Below, piece by piece: positions 17,708 through 26,909 of a DNA stretch of 64,000 nt (the stretch's first letter is position 1; the number at the start of each line of letters is the position of its first letter). The translations under genes and the position numbers were made by a program. A model generated the notes under the pieces. That model saw nothing but the letters and a program-made list of their open reading frames with translations. It searched no databases and was not told the origin of the DNA. Where the stretch lies: assembly GCA_030153485.1 (NCBI GenBank), contig JAGUQX010000003.1:62001-126000 (forward strand), given 5' to 3'. Origin of the DNA: Oscillospiraceae bacterium (lineage in GTDB: Bacteria > Bacillota > Clostridia > Oscillospirales > Ruminococcaceae).

Positions 17708-18828
17708 TGAAAAAAAATCAAACCAACCTCGGAATATACATACATCTTCCATTCTGTGCAACCATATGCCCCTATTGTGATTTTTATAAAATACCATACG
17801 ATTTTCATCTAGAAAAAAAATATATTAAAGCTCTTATAGAAGAAATAGAGTTTACCTCAACAGAAGGATATATAATAGACACTATTTATTTTGGTGGCGG
17901 AACTCCATCGATATCTGCTAGATATTTACCACAAATTATGTCATCCCTAAAAACATTTCACAATATATCAACCACAGCTGAAATTAGCTGTGAGGCAAAC
18001 CCTTGCTCTTTAAATGATTATACTATTAATTTTATAAAAGAATCTGGAATAAATAGGATATCAATTGGTATACAATCTTTTGACCAAAATAATCTTAAAT
18101 CTCTTGGTAGAACTCATACAAACGATACTGTTATTTCAGCTATATCTAATGTTAGAAAATTTGGGATAAACAACATATCTATAGATATTTTAATAGGATC
18201 ACCCTCACAAAATATATCACATATTAATACGTATATGGAATATATAAAAGAAATAAATCCACAACATCTATCTGCGTATATTCTGCAGGTTGAAAAAAAT
18301 ACCCCCTTCAACAACCCTGCCATAATAAAATCTATCCCTAATGATGATAAAATATATGAAATTTATATAACTACCGTAGGCTCATTAGATAAACTTGGAC
18401 TATCACAATATGAAATATCTAACTTCTCAAAACCTCGCTTTAAATCAAAACACAATTTAAAATACTGGTCTGGAAAAGAATATATAGGGTTCGGTGTATC
18501 ATCTCATTCATTTTTTATGGGATCTCGCTATAAAAATATTTTAGATATATCTGGATATATGTCTTCTCCCTTACAAAATAAAATTATAACCGATTCATCA
18601 CCAAACTCTTTACATGAATATATAATTTTTCGCCTAAGATTGGTTACAGGTATAAAAATATCTAGAATTAATTCTTATATAAAAAATTTTGAAAAATTTT
18701 ATATTCATCTAGAAAACTTAAAACATTCTAAATTAATAAATAAATTTGATTTAATAATATCACTAACACCTAAAGGCTTTCTTATTTCTAATCAAATTAT
18801 AAATAGTATTCTAAAATTTATAGAATAA
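17707..18828 (+). CDS. hemW: Radical SAM heme chaperone HemW
   Basis: A 373-aa radical SAM protein of the HemW branch (formerly HemN-like), thought to insert heme into target proteins. The cluster motif CATICPYCDF (about residues 17-26, CxxxCxxC) is intact, and GGGTPS and the HemN C-terminal domain (from about 290) follow. It overlaps lepA by one base (TAATG), so it is translationally coupled. The motif lacks the extra Cys found in true coproporphyrinogen dehydrogenases, which supports HemW. No heme synthesis genes are in this window. Confidence 0.9.
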   Translation: MKKNQTNLGIYIHLPFCATICPYCDFYKIPYDFHLEKKYIKALIEEIEFTSTEGYIIDTIYFGGGTPSISARYLPQIMSSLKTFHNISTTAEISCEANPCSLNDYTINFIKESGINRISIGIQSFDQNNLKSLGRTHTNDTVISAISNVRKFGINNISIDILIGSPSQNISHINTYMEYIKEINPQHLSAYILQVEKNTPFNNPAIIKSIPNDDKIYEIYITTVGSLDKLGLSQYEISNFSKPRFKSKHNLKYWSGKEYIGFGVSSHSFFMGSRYKNILDISGYMSSPLQNKIITDSSPNSLHEYIIFRLRLVTGIKISRINSYIKNFEKFYIHLENLKHSKLINKFDLIISLTPKGFLISNQIINSILKFIE

Positions 18829-18838
18829 GGGGAAAATT

Positions 18839-19339
18839 ATGAACACTTATATTGAATATATGGTTAAAAAAGATTCAACTATTCTGGATATAATAAAAAG
18901 AGTTAGTGTAATAGCTTTAGGCTTTATTCTATTTTTTATTTTTATGAATTTATTTCCTAATATAGGATTTGTTTTATCATCTATCACTATTATTTTAGGT
19001 TATAATATATATTCTTCTATAAATATTGAATATGAATATACCCTAATAGATTCTACTATAGATATAGAAAAAATTATTGATAAGAAAAAAAGAAAAACTT
19101 TAGCATCAATAGATTTACATAATACTATGGATTTTGGCATATATTCTGAGTCTATAGACAAATTTTCAAAAAAAAATTATAACAAAATAATTCATGCATA
19201 TAAAAGTATATTAGATAAGGATAATTTTTATATTACAATAAACCATCCTAAATTTGGTAAAACCCTTGTTATAATTTCCCCAAACGAAGATATTATAACA
19301 GCTATAAAAACAACTGCTAAAAAAAGGATAAATATTTAA
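18839..19339 (+). CDS. Small membrane protein, DUF6106-like
   Basis: I do not know its function. 166 aa: two adjacent membrane helices (about residues 23-62) followed by a basic soluble domain. The stretch NIEYEYTLIDSTIDIEKII and the KKKRK motif resemble the DUF6106 family of Clostridia, whose role is unknown. It follows hemW by 10 bases with GGGG upstream and is 2 bases from acpS, so it is in the lepA operon. The cytoplasmic domain ends with a strand-rich segment (DNFYITINHP ... GKTLVIISP). Confidence 0.6.
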   Translation: MNTYIEYMVKKDSTILDIIKRVSVIALGFILFFIFMNLFPNIGFVLSSITIILGYNIYSSINIEYEYTLIDSTIDIEKIIDKKKRKTLASIDLHNTMDFGIYSESIDKFSKKNYNKIIHAYKSILDKDNFYITINHPKFGKTLVIISPNEDIITAIKTTAKKRINI

Positions 19340-19341
19340 TT

Positions 19342-19707
19342 ATGAAAATACTTCACGGAATAGATATAGTGGATATAGATCGAATATCATCTAGTTTAAA
19401 AAGAAAAAATTTCTTAACTAGAATATTTTCTGAAGAAGAAATTAAGCTTTTTAAATCTAAAAACTTTTCCCATAAAACTATCGCAGGAAATTTTGCATCT
19501 AAAGAAGCTTTTTTTAAAGCTATCGGTACAGGAATTATTGACTTTTCTTTTAAATACATATCAATATTAAGAAATATAAACGGATCTCCCTATATAAAAA
19601 TAGATAATTATCTTAAAAACAAAATAAATATAAATTTATCTAATACTTCTATTTCTATATCCCATGAAAAAAAATATGCCATTGCATCTATTATAATTAT
19701 AATTTAA
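19342..19707 (+). CDS. acpS: Holo-[acyl-carrier-protein] synthase
   Basis: A 121-aa 4'-phosphopantetheinyl transferase that activates AcpP by transferring phosphopantetheine from CoA to its DSL serine. Hallmarks are HGIDIVDIDRI at the N-terminus (Mg-binding Asp), FSEEEI, and NFASKEAFFKAIGTG (catalytic Glu and Lys, about residues 51-65). The length matches AcpS trimers. It is separated from the FAS operon at 41-50 kb, whose acpP product is its substrate. It starts 2 bases after the upstream membrane protein gene. Confidence 0.95.
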   Translation: MKILHGIDIVDIDRISSSLKRKNFLTRIFSEEEIKLFKSKNFSHKTIAGNFASKEAFFKAIGTGIIDFSFKYISILRNINGSPYIKIDNYLKNKININLSNTSISISHEKKYAIASIIIII

Positions 19708-19771
19708 GTTATATCACAATCATTATTTTTCATAATATAATATATACAAATTTTAGGAGGTCTCTTATATT

Positions 19772-20317
19772 ATGAAAATATCAAAAATAATACTTATTTT
19801 TAGTATTTCTATCTGCATACTTGTATTATCATCTTGTACAAATAAAAATAACTTAAATTATTCTAATACGCAAAATATATCAAATCTTTCAAAACCATTT
19901 TCTTCAAATATAGAAATATCACTAAAAGAAAATAAAATGATAGCTAGCATAAATAAACATGCAGATAATACATATGATATACTTTTTATAGAACCATCTT
20001 ATTTTAATGATTTAAAAATATCATATTTAAATGGTGATATTTTAATTAGTTATAAAGATCTTTCTATAGATTTAAAGAAAAATTCGATTATATCAAAATC
20101 AATTATTTCTATGATTATTAAATCATTAAATACTTGTTTAAATGACACTGGTGTTTCTATAAAATCAAAAGATGGATTATTAGAAATTCAGGGTAATATC
20201 GATGAAAATATATCTTTTTTATTAAAACTAAGTCAAATTTCTGGAGAAATCGTCTCTATCGATATACCTTCTATCGAACTTTTTATAAATTTTAACTCTT
20301 TTAAATATAATAAATAA
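19772..20317 (+). CDS. Putative lipoprotein following acpS
   Basis: 181 aa with a clear lipoprotein signal: a basic start, a hydrophobic core, then the lipobox LSSC (Cys at about residue 22). The mature part is beta-rich (NIEISLKENKMIASINK, FFLLK-like strands) and could fold like the LolA/LppX-type lipoproteins that often follow acpS in Clostridia, for example near alr and gerS. That assignment is an inference; I see no diagnostic motif. It has AGGAGG upstream and ends at a bidirectional terminator. Confidence 0.65.
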   Translation: MKISKIILIFSISICILVLSSCTNKNNLNYSNTQNISNLSKPFSSNIEISLKENKMIASINKHADNTYDILFIEPSYFNDLKISYLNGDILISYKDLSIDLKKNSIISKSIISMIIKSLNTCLNDTGVSIKSKDGLLEIQGNIDENISFLLKLSQISGEIVSIDIPSIELFINFNSFKYNK

Positions 20318-20351
20318 AAGGTAGTTATCAAATGATAACTACCTTTTATTT
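20312..20351. terminator. Bidirectional terminator between lipoprotein and rplL
   Basis: A 19-bp perfect stem (20312-20330 with 20333-20351), closed by two bases and flanked by A/T runs on both sides. It ends the lepA-acpS-lipoprotein transcript on the plus strand and the rplJL transcript on the minus strand. Confidence 0.88.
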
Positions 20352-20375
20352 ATTATATTTAATTAAAAATATTTT

Positions 20376-20747
20376 CTATTTAAGTTCAACTTTTGCTCCA
20401 GCTGCTTCTAATTTTCCTTTTAATTCGTCAGCATCAGATTTTGATACTGCTTCTTTAAGAGTTTTAGGCGCTCCATCAACTATTTCTTTTGCTTCTTTTA
20501 ATCCAAGCCCTGTAGCTTCTTTAACAGCTTTAATAACATTCATTTTGCTATCTCCAGCTGATATAAGAACAACATCAAATTCTGTTTTTTCTTCAGCAGC
20601 AGCAACAGGTGCAGCAGCAGCAGCAGCAACAGGTGCAGCAGCAGATACTCCAAATTCTTCTTCTAATGCTTTAACCATTTCTGATAATTCTAAAACTGTA
20701 AGTGTTTTTACATCCTCGATTAATTGTAGTACTTTTTCTGAAGCCAT
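20376..20747 (-). CDS. rplL: 50S ribosomal protein L7/L12
   Basis: A 123-aa stalk protein that recruits translation GTPases. It has an N-terminal dimerisation helix pair, an Ala-rich hinge (about residues 34-52, GCAGCA-rich DNA) and a C-terminal domain with [20 protein letters not shown] and [19 protein letters not shown] 20747 follows GGAGGATTTTACT. It ends the operon: the next element is a terminator, so rpoB and rpoC do not follow as they do in many bacteria. Confidence 0.97.
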   Translation of the reverse strand: MASEKVLQLIEDVKTLTVLELSEMVKALEEEFGVSAAAPVAAAAAAPVAAAEEKTEFDVVLISAGDSKMNVIKAVKEATGLGLKEAKEIVDGAPKTLKEAVSKSDADELKGKLEAAGAKVELK

Positions 20748-20776
20748 AGTAAAATCCTCCATATATTTTTATTTTA

Positions 20777-21304
20777 TTATATTTTTTTTGAAATTTGATC
20801 CAATGCAATTGCAAGACCTCGTATATTCGCAATAAGTACGTTAGCAAATCCAACAATAGGTGCATTAAGAGTAGATAAAACTTGTGCAACAAGAACTTCT
20901 TTAGCTGGTAATTTACCAACAGCAATAATTTCTTCAGATTTAAGAACTTGACCATCAACAATACCAGCTTTAATATTAAAATGATCTTTATACTTTTCAG
21001 CAAATTCACATAATATCTTTGCCGGAGCAACTACATCGTCATAACTAAAACCTATTGCCGTTGATCCCTCAAAATATTCTTTTATATCAGATAGATCTCC
21101 ATCACCAATAGCAAATTTTAATATACTATTTTTAACAACAATATATTCAATTCCCTTTTCACGAAGTTCTTTTCTAAGTTTTGTATCATCCTCAACACTA
21201 ATTCCTTTATAATCAACTATAACTGCTGAAACAGCTTTGTTAAATTTTTCAGAAATTTCAAGAACCTTTTGTTTTTTTTGATTTAAAATAACGCTACTCG
21301 CCAT
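20777..21304 (-). CDS. rplJ: 50S ribosomal protein L10
   Basis: A 175-aa stalk base protein that anchors L7/L12 dimers to 23S rRNA. The N-terminal RNA-binding domain (VIVDYKGISVEDDTKLRKELR) and the C-terminal L12-binding helix are present. ATG 21304 is preceded by GGAGGTGAGA; an upstream TTG-like extension has no support. The L10 leader and a terminator-like hairpin lie directly upstream, as expected for autoregulation by the L10-L12 complex. Confidence 0.97.
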   Translation of the reverse strand: MASSVILNQKKQKVLEISEKFNKAVSAVIVDYKGISVEDDTKLRKELREKGIEYIVVKNSILKFAIGDGDLSDIKEYFEGSTAIGFSYDDVVAPAKILCEFAEKYKDHFNIKAGIVDGQVLKSEEIIAVGKLPAKEVLVAQVLSTLNAPIVGFANVLIANIRGLAIALDQISKKI

Positions 21305-21370
21305 ATTCTCACCTCCATATAAAGTGATTAATTTATTGTAAACAAAATAAATTTTGTAAACTAACAAAAA

Positions 21371-21401
21371 TTAAAGACCTGTCGAAAAGACAAATCTTTA
21401 A
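21371..21401 (-). terminator. Terminator-like hairpin between L10 leader and rplJ
   Basis: TTAAAGA (21371-21377) pairs with TCTTTAA (21395-21401), with an inner GTC/GAC pair, followed on the minus strand by a T-rich tract. It probably serves as an attenuator for rplJL expression. Confidence 0.6.
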
Positions 21402-21475
21402 TAAAAATTAAAAATCTTCTTCTCGGTAGGCAGGGAATAAACTCCCTTTATAAAATACCTACTGTCTTAGAACAA
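21402..21475 (-). ncRNA. Ribosomal protein L10 leader
   Basis: On the minus strand the conserved L10 leader core is visible: an AGACAGTAGGT start, an outer stem GTAGG/CCTAC (21426-21430 with 21458-21462), an inner GGG/CCC hairpin (21433-21435 with 21444-21446) and the CTGCCTACCGAG end. L10 bound to L7/L12 binds such leaders to control rplJ-rplL. Confidence 0.85.
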
Positions 21476-21483
21476 GTATAAAA

Positions 21484-22176
21484 TTATGCTAAATATTTAT
21501 TAGTATTGATATTAACACCTGGAGACATTGTTGAAGTTACAACACAAGATTTAATGTATTGTCCTTTTGATGCAGCTGGTTTTGCTTTAACTACTGCTTC
21601 AAGAATTGTGTCTAAATTTTCTACTAATTTATCTGCACCAAAAGAAGCTTTTCCAAATAAGCAATGTATAATATTAGTTTTATCTAATCTATACTCGATT
21701 TTTCCAGCCTTTGCCTCTTTAATTGCTTTTACAACATCAGTAGTTACAGTTCCCGCTTTTGGTGTCGGCATAAGACCTTTTGGTCCCAAAATTTTACCAA
21801 GTCTACCAATTACTGGCATCATATCTGGTGTTGCAATTACAACATCAAAATCAAGAAAACCACCATTGATTTTTTCAATAAATTCATCAGATCCAACATA
21901 ATCTGCTCCAGCACCTTCTGCTAATTTTACATTGTCGCCCTTTGCAAAAACAAGAACTCTAGCAGTTTTTCCTGTTCCATGTGGTAATACAACAGCCCCT
22001 CTAACTTGCTGTTCTGCATGTCTAGAATCTACTCCTAATCTCAAATGAAGCTCAATCGTTTCATCAAATTTTGCCTTTGCATTATCTACAACAATTTTTA
22101 AAGCTTCATTTGATTCATAAGATTTTTCTTTATCATAAGATTTTAATAAATCGGTATATCTTTTTCCATGTTTCAT
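21484..22176 (-). CDS. rplA: 50S ribosomal protein L1
   Basis: 230 aa, the usual length. L1 forms the stalk at the tRNA exit site and represses its own operon. The signature region [15 protein letters not shown] (about residues 128-142) is intact, as are the N-terminal KHGKRY and the final strand. A hairpin resembling an L1 binding site lies in the 65 bases between rplK and rplA. A GAGGGAGA Shine-Dalgarno precedes the ATG. Confidence 0.97.
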   Translation of the reverse strand: MKHGKRYTDLLKSYDKEKSYESNEALKIVVDNAKAKFDETIELHLRLGVDSRHAEQQVRGAVVLPHGTGKTARVLVFAKGDNVKLAEGAGADYVGSDEFIEKINGGFLDFDVVIATPDMMPVIGRLGKILGPKGLMPTPKAGTVTTDVVKAIKEAKAGKIEYRLDKTNIIHCLFGKASFGADKLVENLDTILEAVVKAKPAASKGQYIKSCVVTSTMSPGVNINTNKYLA

Positions 22177-22193
22177 ATTATCTCTCCCTCATA

Positions 22194-22224
22194 AGTGGTT
22201 AATAACGGATATCTTCCTCCCACT
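22194..22224 (-). promoter_or_regulatory. Candidate L1-binding mRNA hairpin
   Basis: AGTGG (minus strand, complement of 22220-22224) pairs with CCACT (complement of 22194-22198), and an inner GGA/TCC pair closes a small internal loop. The GTGGGAGG...AACCAC pattern in the rplK-rplA gap resembles L1 autoregulatory sites in other Firmicutes; that comparison is from memory. Confidence 0.45.
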
Positions 22225-22241
22225 AGTAGGTTATCAAAACC

Positions 22242-22667
22242 CTAGTCTTCTATTTCAATACCCATAGAACGAGCTGTTCCAGCAATCATACTTATAGCTG
22301 TTTCAATATTTGCTGCATTTAAATCAGGCATTTTTTTCTCTGCTATATCTTTTAATTGAGCCTTAGTTACTTTTGCAACTTTAGTTTTATTTGGGACTCC
22401 AGATGCAGTTTCAATTCCACATGTCTTTTTCAAAAGAACTGCAGCAGGTGGAGTTTTTGTCACAAATGTAAACGATCTATCTGCATAAACAGTGATTACA
22501 ACAGGTATAATCATACCAACTTCTGTTTTTGTTCTCTCGTTAAATTCTTTAGTAAAAGACATAATATTTACCCCATGTTGTCCCAAAGCTGGTCCAACTG
22601 GAGGAGCTGGCGTAGCTTTACCAGCTGGAATTTGAAGTTTTATAAATCCTATAACTTTTTGAGCCAT
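22242..22667 (-). CDS. rplK: 50S ribosomal protein L11
   Basis: A 141-aa protein of the GTPase-associated centre. The N-terminal domain has the Pro-rich [25 protein letters not shown] segment, and the C-terminal domain has the conserved [10 protein letters not shown] end. It starts 20 bases after nusG ends, with AGGAGGTG upstream. L11 is needed for stringent-response sensing by RelA-type enzymes. Confidence 0.97.
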   Translation of the reverse strand: MAQKVIGFIKLQIPAGKATPAPPVGPALGQHGVNIMSFTKEFNERTKTEVGMIIPVVITVYADRSFTFVTKTPPAAVLLKKTCGIETASGVPNKTKVAKVTKAQLKDIAEKKMPDLNAANIETAISMIAGTARSMGIEIED

Positions 22668-22687
22668 TATTACACCTCCTAAATATA

Positions 22688-23209
22688 TTAGTCACAATTA
22701 ACAATTTGATCTAATTCTAATTCTACTGGAGTCTCTCTTCCAAACATCGAAACAACAACCATAACAGAATTATTTTCAACATCCATACTTTCAATAATTC
22801 CGATAAACCCATCTAATGGACCATGTATAACTTTAACTGTATCTCCAACATCATATCCAGTTATTAAGGTTTTAACTTCAACTCCTAAAGCTTTAACTTC
22901 TTTTTCAGTTAAAGGTATCGGCTTAGATGCAGATCCTACAAATCCAGTTACACCCCTAATATTTCGGACGACATACCAAGAATCATCGGTTAAAATCATT
23001 TTAACTAAAACGTATCCAGGAAAAATTTTTCTTTCAACCTCTTGTCTTTTATCATCCTTCATCTCTATTACTGTTTCCATAGGAACCTTAACTTCATGTA
23101 TTAAATCATCTAATTTATGATTTTCTACAACTTTTTCTATATTTTGCGAAACTTTATTTTCATATCCTGAATATGTGTGTATAACATACCATTTTACTGT
23201 TTCAGACAT
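22688..23209 (-). CDS. nusG: Transcription termination/antitermination factor NusG
   Basis: 173 aa: an NGN domain (about residues 1-120, [14 protein letters not shown] at the N-terminus, [21 protein letters not shown]) and a KOW domain at the C-terminus ([16 protein letters not shown]). It binds RNA polymerase and couples it to ribosomes. ATG 23209 follows GGAGGAACAATCTT. It is in the standard secE-nusG-rplK order. Confidence 0.96.
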   Translation of the reverse strand: MSETVKWYVIHTYSGYENKVSQNIEKVVENHKLDDLIHEVKVPMETVIEMKDDKRQEVERKIFPGYVLVKMILTDDSWYVVRNIRGVTGFVGSASKPIPLTEKEVKALGVEVKTLITGYDVGDTVKVIHGPLDGFIGIIESMDVENNSVMVVVSMFGRETPVELELDQIVNCD

Positions 23210-23266
23210 AAGATTGTTCCTCCAAAAGAAAGACATAGAAATAGATAATCTTTATAATATTAAAAA

Positions 23267-23506
23267 TTATCTTAAAATTAAATTAACTAAAAAGCCTAAT
23301 AAAGTATCCAAGCCAAAAATAAACGCCGCAGATATAATCATAACTACACAAACGACAAATGTATTATTTAAAACTTGTTTTTTTGTAGGCCAGACTATCT
23401 TTTTAAATTCACCTTTAAGGTCTTTAAATGATCGAACGATTTTTTTCGTAAAACTTACTTTATTTTTATCATTCTTCTTAGTATCAATAGTTTCACTTTT
23501 TGACAA
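23267..23506 (-). CDS. secE: Preprotein translocase subunit SecE
   Basis: 79 aa with one membrane helix (about residues 52-75), after a basic amphipathic region with the conserved SFKDLKGEFKKIVWPTKKQVLNN pattern. It is the small essential partner of SecY in the translocon. Its position between rpmG and nusG is standard. Confidence 0.93.
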   Translation of the reverse strand: MSKSETIDTKKNDKNKVSFTKKIVRSFKDLKGEFKKIVWPTKKQVLNNTFVVCVVMIISAAFIFGLDTLLGFLVNLILR

Positions 23507-23521
23507 ACAAAATCATCCTCT

Positions 23522-23671
23522 CTATTTTGTTTCTTTATGTGGAGTGTGTTTTTTACAAAAACGACAAAATTTATTCATTTCAAGCCTATCTGGATTATTT
23601 TTTTTATTCTTTTTTGTATCATAATTTCGTTGCTTGCACTCTGTACAAGCTAATGTGATTTTTACCCTCAT
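23522..23671 (-). CDS. rpmG: 50S ribosomal protein L33 (zinc type)
   Basis: A 49-aa protein too short for most ORF callers. It has two CxxC pairs, CTECKQRNY (about residues 9-17) and CRFCKKH (about 36-42), so it is the zinc-binding C+ form. The N-terminus MRVKITLAC is typical. Start ATG 23671 follows GGAGGAG. It heads the rpmG-secE-nusG operon and is preceded by a structured leader and a promoter. Confidence 0.95.
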   Translation of the reverse strand: MRVKITLACTECKQRNYDTKKNKKNNPDRLEMNKFCRFCKKHTPHKETK

Positions 23672-23712
23672 ATCGGCTCCTCCTGTAAAATCGGATTAAT
23701 TACTGCCTCCCT

Positions 23713-23742
23713 CTATTTTTAGGGAATAAACCCCCAATAGAA
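23713..23742 (-). promoter_or_regulatory. rpmG leader hairpin resembling the L10 leader core
   Basis: Read on the plus strand, AGGGAATAAAC followed by one base and CCC occurs here (23721-23735) and in the L10 leader (21432-21446). Here too it is enclosed by an outer stem, CTATT (23713-23717) with AATAG (23736-23740). The element lies between the promoter and rpmG, so it would be in the mRNA leader. Confidence 0.45.
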
Positions 23743-23750
23743 GTACTACA

Positions 23751-23780
23751 ATGATAGCATATACCCTTAACTATTGTCAA
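23751..23780 (-). promoter_or_regulatory. Promoter of the rpmG-secE-nusG-rplKA operon
   Basis: On the minus strand, TTGACA (23775-23780) is followed 18 bases later by TATCAT (23751-23756), with a TG two bases before it (extended -10). The perfect -35 makes this one of the clearest promoters in the window. Confidence 0.7.
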
Positions 23781-23823
23781 TCTTTAAAATAAAATTACAG
23801 CATATCCTATACACCTGATTTTA

Positions 23824-23858
23824 AAAAAGAACTAGAGAATTAATCACTAGTTCTTTTT
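23824..23858 (-). terminator. Terminator of the S10-spc-alpha operon
   Basis: AAAAAGAACTAG (23824-23835) pairs with CTAGTTCTTTTT (23847-23858), with a T-run following on the minus strand. It lies directly after rplQ. Confidence 0.85.
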
Positions 23859-23864
23859 AGGTAA

Positions 23865-24206
23865 TTAAACTAACTCTATTATTGCCATTTCTGCTGAATC
23901 GCCTCTTCTAGGGCCTATTCTTATAATTCTTGTGTATCCACCTTTTCTTTCAGCATACTTTGGACCTATTTCATCAAAAAGTTTTTTTGTAACTTCTTCT
24001 TTTGTTATATATGATAACGCCTGTCTTTTATTATGTAGCGTATTAATCTTTCCAAGTGTTATCATTTTTTCTACCATTGCTCTTAACTCTTTTGCTCTAA
24101 CAACAGTTGTTTCTATTTTTTCTTTTTCTAGCAAATAGGTAACTAAACCTCTAAGCATAGCTTTTCTATGGCTTGTAGATCTTCCAAGCTTTCTACTACC
24201 TGGCAT
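23865..24206 (-). CDS. rplQ: 50S ribosomal protein L17
   Basis: 113 aa, the last gene of the alpha operon. The N-terminus [19 protein letters not shown] and the end [12 protein letters not shown] are characteristic. ATG 24206 is preceded by AAGGAGTGATTTTA, so a longer start is rejected. L17 lines the outer peptide exit region of the 50S subunit. Confidence 0.96.
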   Translation of the reverse strand: MPGSRKLGRSTSHRKAMLRGLVTYLLEKEKIETTVVRAKELRAMVEKMITLGKINTLHNKRQALSYITKEEVTKKLFDEIGPKYAERKGGYTRIIRIGPRRGDSAEMAIIELV

Positions 24207-24232
24207 TAAAATCACTCCTTAGTGTAAAAAGA

Positions 24233-25183
24233 TTAGTCTTCTTCTGAAGTTAGATTAAAACCTAATGTACGAAGTTTGTATATAACTTCTTCCAAAGATT
24301 TTCTTCCTAAATTTCTTACCTTCATCATCTCATCTTCAGATTTATTAACTAAGTCTTCTACCGTATTTATTTCTGCACGTTTCAAACAATTGAAGGAACG
24401 AACAGACAAGTCAAGCTCCTCAATGGTCATCTCCAAAAGTTTTTCTTTACCCTTATCATCCTTTTCTATCATTATCTGCTCATCATGAAAATCATCAGAT
24501 AAATCTATAAATAGGTAAAGATGCTCGTTGAGAACCTTGGCTCCTAATGAAACTGCTTCTTTTGCTGAAATTGTTCCATCAGTCCATACTTCTAACGTAA
24601 GTTTATCGTAATCCGTTATTTGACCAACCCTTGTGTTTTCAACATTATAGTTAACCTTTAATACAGGTGTATATATACTATCCACAGGTATATATCCAAT
24701 AGAAGATGGCAGAGTCAATTTGTTTTTTTCCGCTGCTACATACCCTCTACCTTTATTTATAATAATCTCCATATATAGTTTCGCATTATCTCCAAGAGAT
24801 ACTATGTGCATATCTGGATTAAGTATTTCTACATCAGAGTCACACTTTATATCTCCTGCTAAAACTTCACATGGTCCTTCAGATTCTATATATATAGTTT
24901 TAGAAGTGTTTACATCTATATTTGCTGTGAGACTTTTTATATTTAAAACTATCTCAGTAACATCTTCTTTAACACCTGGTACAGTTGAAAATTCATGTTG
25001 AACTCCTTCTATCTTTATAGAAGTTACAGCAACGCCGGGAAGCGAGGAGAGCAGTACACGTCTTAAGCTATTTCCTAAAGTTGTGCCATAGCCACGCTCA
25101 AGAGGTTCGAGGATAAACTTTCCATAAGTTCCATCAGTCCTTAGCTCCTCTGTCTCAATCCTTGGCTTTTCAATTTCTATCAT
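24233..25183 (-). CDS. rpoA: RNA polymerase subunit alpha
   Basis: 316 aa. The N-terminal assembly domain (about residues 1-225, with [26 protein letters not shown]) dimerises and nucleates the enzyme. The C-terminal domain (about 245-310, [41 protein letters not shown]) contacts UP elements and activators. It follows rpsD by 80 bases, with GGAGG before the ATG. rpoB and rpoC are not in the window. Confidence 0.98.
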   Translation of the reverse strand: MIEIEKPRIETEELRTDGTYGKFILEPLERGYGTTLGNSLRRVLLSSLPGVAVTSIKIEGVQHEFSTVPGVKEDVTEIVLNIKSLTANIDVNTSKTIYIESEGPCEVLAGDIKCDSDVEILNPDMHIVSLGDNAKLYMEIIINKGRGYVAAEKNKLTLPSSIGYIPVDSIYTPVLKVNYNVENTRVGQITDYDKLTLEVWTDGTISAKEAVSLGAKVLNEHLYLFIDLSDDFHDEQIMIEKDDKGKEKLLEMTIEELDLSVRSFNCLKRAEINTVEDLVNKSEDEMMKVRNLGRKSLEEVIYKLRTLGFNLTSEED

Positions 25184-25263
25184 TTTATAACCCTCCTGTT
25201 TTGCAGTTGTAACTAGATAATTTTACAAGGTTTCTCATAATAAACAATATAAATACCAACCTC

Positions 25264-25890
25264 TTATTTAGAATAAAGTTCTACTATTAAGTGTTCTTCT
25301 ATTTCTAAATCAATATCATCTCTATTCGGTATACGAGAAACTGTTGCTTCAAGTTTTGTTCTATCAAGTTCCATCCATGTTGGAACAGTTCTTGATTCTG
25401 TTATTTCTAAAATAGATTTAATTTTTGGACTTTCACGGCTTTTTTCATGAATAGATATAACATCTCCAACTTTTAAGAGAAAAGATGGAATATTAACTCT
25501 TACACCATTAACCGTAAAATGTCTGTGAACTACTAGTTGTCTTGCTTCTGCTCTTGAGTTTGCAAAACCTAATCTATATACACCATTATCTAATCTAAGC
25601 TCAAGTGTAGATAATAGATTTTCCCCTGTAACTCCAGCTTTTCTTTCAGCCATATCAAAATATTTTGCAAATTGGCTTTCTAAAACACCATAATATCTTT
25701 TTGCTTTTTGTTTTGCTCTAAGCTGAATACCAAATTCAGAAACTTTCTTTCTAGCTTGACCATGCTGCCCTGGGGCATATGCTCTTCTAACTATAGAACA
25801 TTTTTCAGAATAGCATCTTTCTCCTTTTAGAAAAAGTTTTTGCCCTTCTCTTCTGCATAGTTTACAAACCGCACCTGTATATCTTGCCAT
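25264..25890 (-). CDS. rpsD: 30S ribosomal protein S4 (zinc type)
   Basis: 208 aa. The N-terminus carries a four-Cys zinc motif ([10 protein letters not shown] ... CYSEKC, about residues 9-31), so this is the C+ form of S4. The S4 RNA-binding domain lies at about 95-160. S4 binds 16S rRNA first and often represses its own operon. GGAGGTGA precedes the ATG. Confidence 0.97.
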   Translation of the reverse strand: MARYTGAVCKLCRREGQKLFLKGERCYSEKCSIVRRAYAPGQHGQARKKVSEFGIQLRAKQKAKRYYGVLESQFAKYFDMAERKAGVTGENLLSTLELRLDNGVYRLGFANSRAEARQLVVHRHFTVNGVRVNIPSFLLKVGDVISIHEKSRESPKIKSILEITESRTVPTWMELDRTKLEATVSRIPNRDDIDLEIEEHLIVELYSK

Positions 25891-25918
25891 CTAAATTCAC
25901 CTCCATTTTTGTATCAAA

Positions 25919-26320
25919 TTAAACACGTCTTCTTTTCGGTGGACGACATCCATTGTGTGGAATAGGAGTTACATCTTTTATAAGATTAACTTCTAACCCT
26001 GCCGCCTGTAAAGCTCTAATTGCCGCTTCTCTTCCAGATCCTGGACCCTTAACAAATACTTCTACTATTTTTAAACCATGCTCCATAGCAGCTTTTGCCG
26101 CTGTCTCTGCCGCTGTTTGAGCTGCATATGGTGTTGATTTTCTAGAACCTTTAAAACCAAGTCCTCCAGCACTAGCCCATGAAATTGCATTTCCTGTTAC
26201 GTCTGTAATGGTTACGATAGTATTATTAAAGGTGGACTGGATATGAACACAACCACGTTCGATATTTTTACGCTGACGACGTCTACGAACATTGGTTTTT
26301 TTAGCACTTTTTACAGCCAT
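25919..26320 (-). CDS. rpsK: 30S ribosomal protein S11
   Basis: 133 aa with a basic N-terminal tail, the core [20 protein letters not shown] and the conserved C-terminus [18 protein letters not shown]. It forms the platform next to the mRNA exit. Standard position between rpsM and rpsD. Confidence 0.97.
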   Translation of the reverse strand: MAVKSAKKTNVRRRRQRKNIERGCVHIQSTFNNTIVTITDVTGNAISWASAGGLGFKGSRKSTPYAAQTAAETAAKAAMEHGLKIVEVFVKGPGSGREAAIRALQAAGLEVNLIKDVTPIPHNGCRPPKRRRV

Positions 26321-26338
26321 TATCGTATCCCTCCCTTA

Positions 26339-26707
26339 TTATTTTTTCTTGTTAGCAATTGTTTTCTTAGGACCTTTTCTTGTTCTCGCATTTGTTTTAG
26401 TTTTTTGTCCTCTAACTGGTAAACCTTTTCTATGTCTTATTCCGCGATAACAACTAATTTCGATAAGTCTTTTGATATTTAATGCAACAACTCTTCTTAG
26501 ATCTCCTTCAACTTCAAAATCTTTATCTATACATTCGCGTAATTTAGCAACTTCATCTTCTGTTAGATCTTTTATTCTGATACTATGATCCACTCCTGCT
26601 TTATCAAGAATTTTTTCAGAAGATTGTCTACCTATTCCATATATATAAGTTAATCCTATTACCACTCTTTTGTTTTTTGGCAAATCTATTCCAGCAATAC
26701 GTGCCAT
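26339..26707 (-). CDS. rpsM: 30S ribosomal protein S13
   Basis: 122 aa from ATG 26707, which begins [14 protein letters not shown] as in the family and follows GGAGGTGTAG. An upstream in-frame start adds eight residues without support. The C-terminal tail ([15 protein letters not shown]) reaches the P site. S13 contacts the 50S subunit at bridge B1. Confidence 0.97.
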   Translation of the reverse strand: MARIAGIDLPKNKRVVIGLTYIYGIGRQSSEKILDKAGVDHSIRIKDLTEDEVAKLRECIDKDFEVEGDLRRVVALNIKRLIEISCYRGIRHRKGLPVRGQKTKTNARTRKGPKKTIANKKK

Positions 26708-26753
26708 ACAAACTACACCTCCATTAACCAATTTATTCTAATAATATCCTTAA

Positions 26754-26867
26754 TTAGCCTTGACGTTGTTTGTGTTTTGCATTTTGGCAGATAACCATTA
26801 CTCTACCTTTTCGTTTTATAACTTTGCACTTTTCACACATAGGCTTAACCGAAGGTCTTACTTTCAT
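26754..26867 (-). CDS. rpmJ: 50S ribosomal protein L36 (zinc type)
   Basis: A 37-aa ribosomal protein, too short for common cut-offs. [19 protein letters not shown] ends in the [12 protein letters not shown] tail; the zinc ligands Cys11, Cys14, Cys27 and His32 are present. It lies between infA and rpsM as in most Firmicutes, with AAGGAGG before the ATG. Confidence 0.97.
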   Translation of the reverse strand: MKVRPSVKPMCEKCKVIKRKGRVMVICQNAKHKQRQG

Positions 26868-26909
26868 TAGAAATTACCTCCTTGTTTTAACTTTTATAAA
26901 TTAAAAAAT

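Noticed and set aside
20332..20835. Plus-strand frame opposite rplL and rplJ
   Set aside because: It is the Ala/Thr-rich shadow of the rplL hinge; both genes on the other strand are certain.
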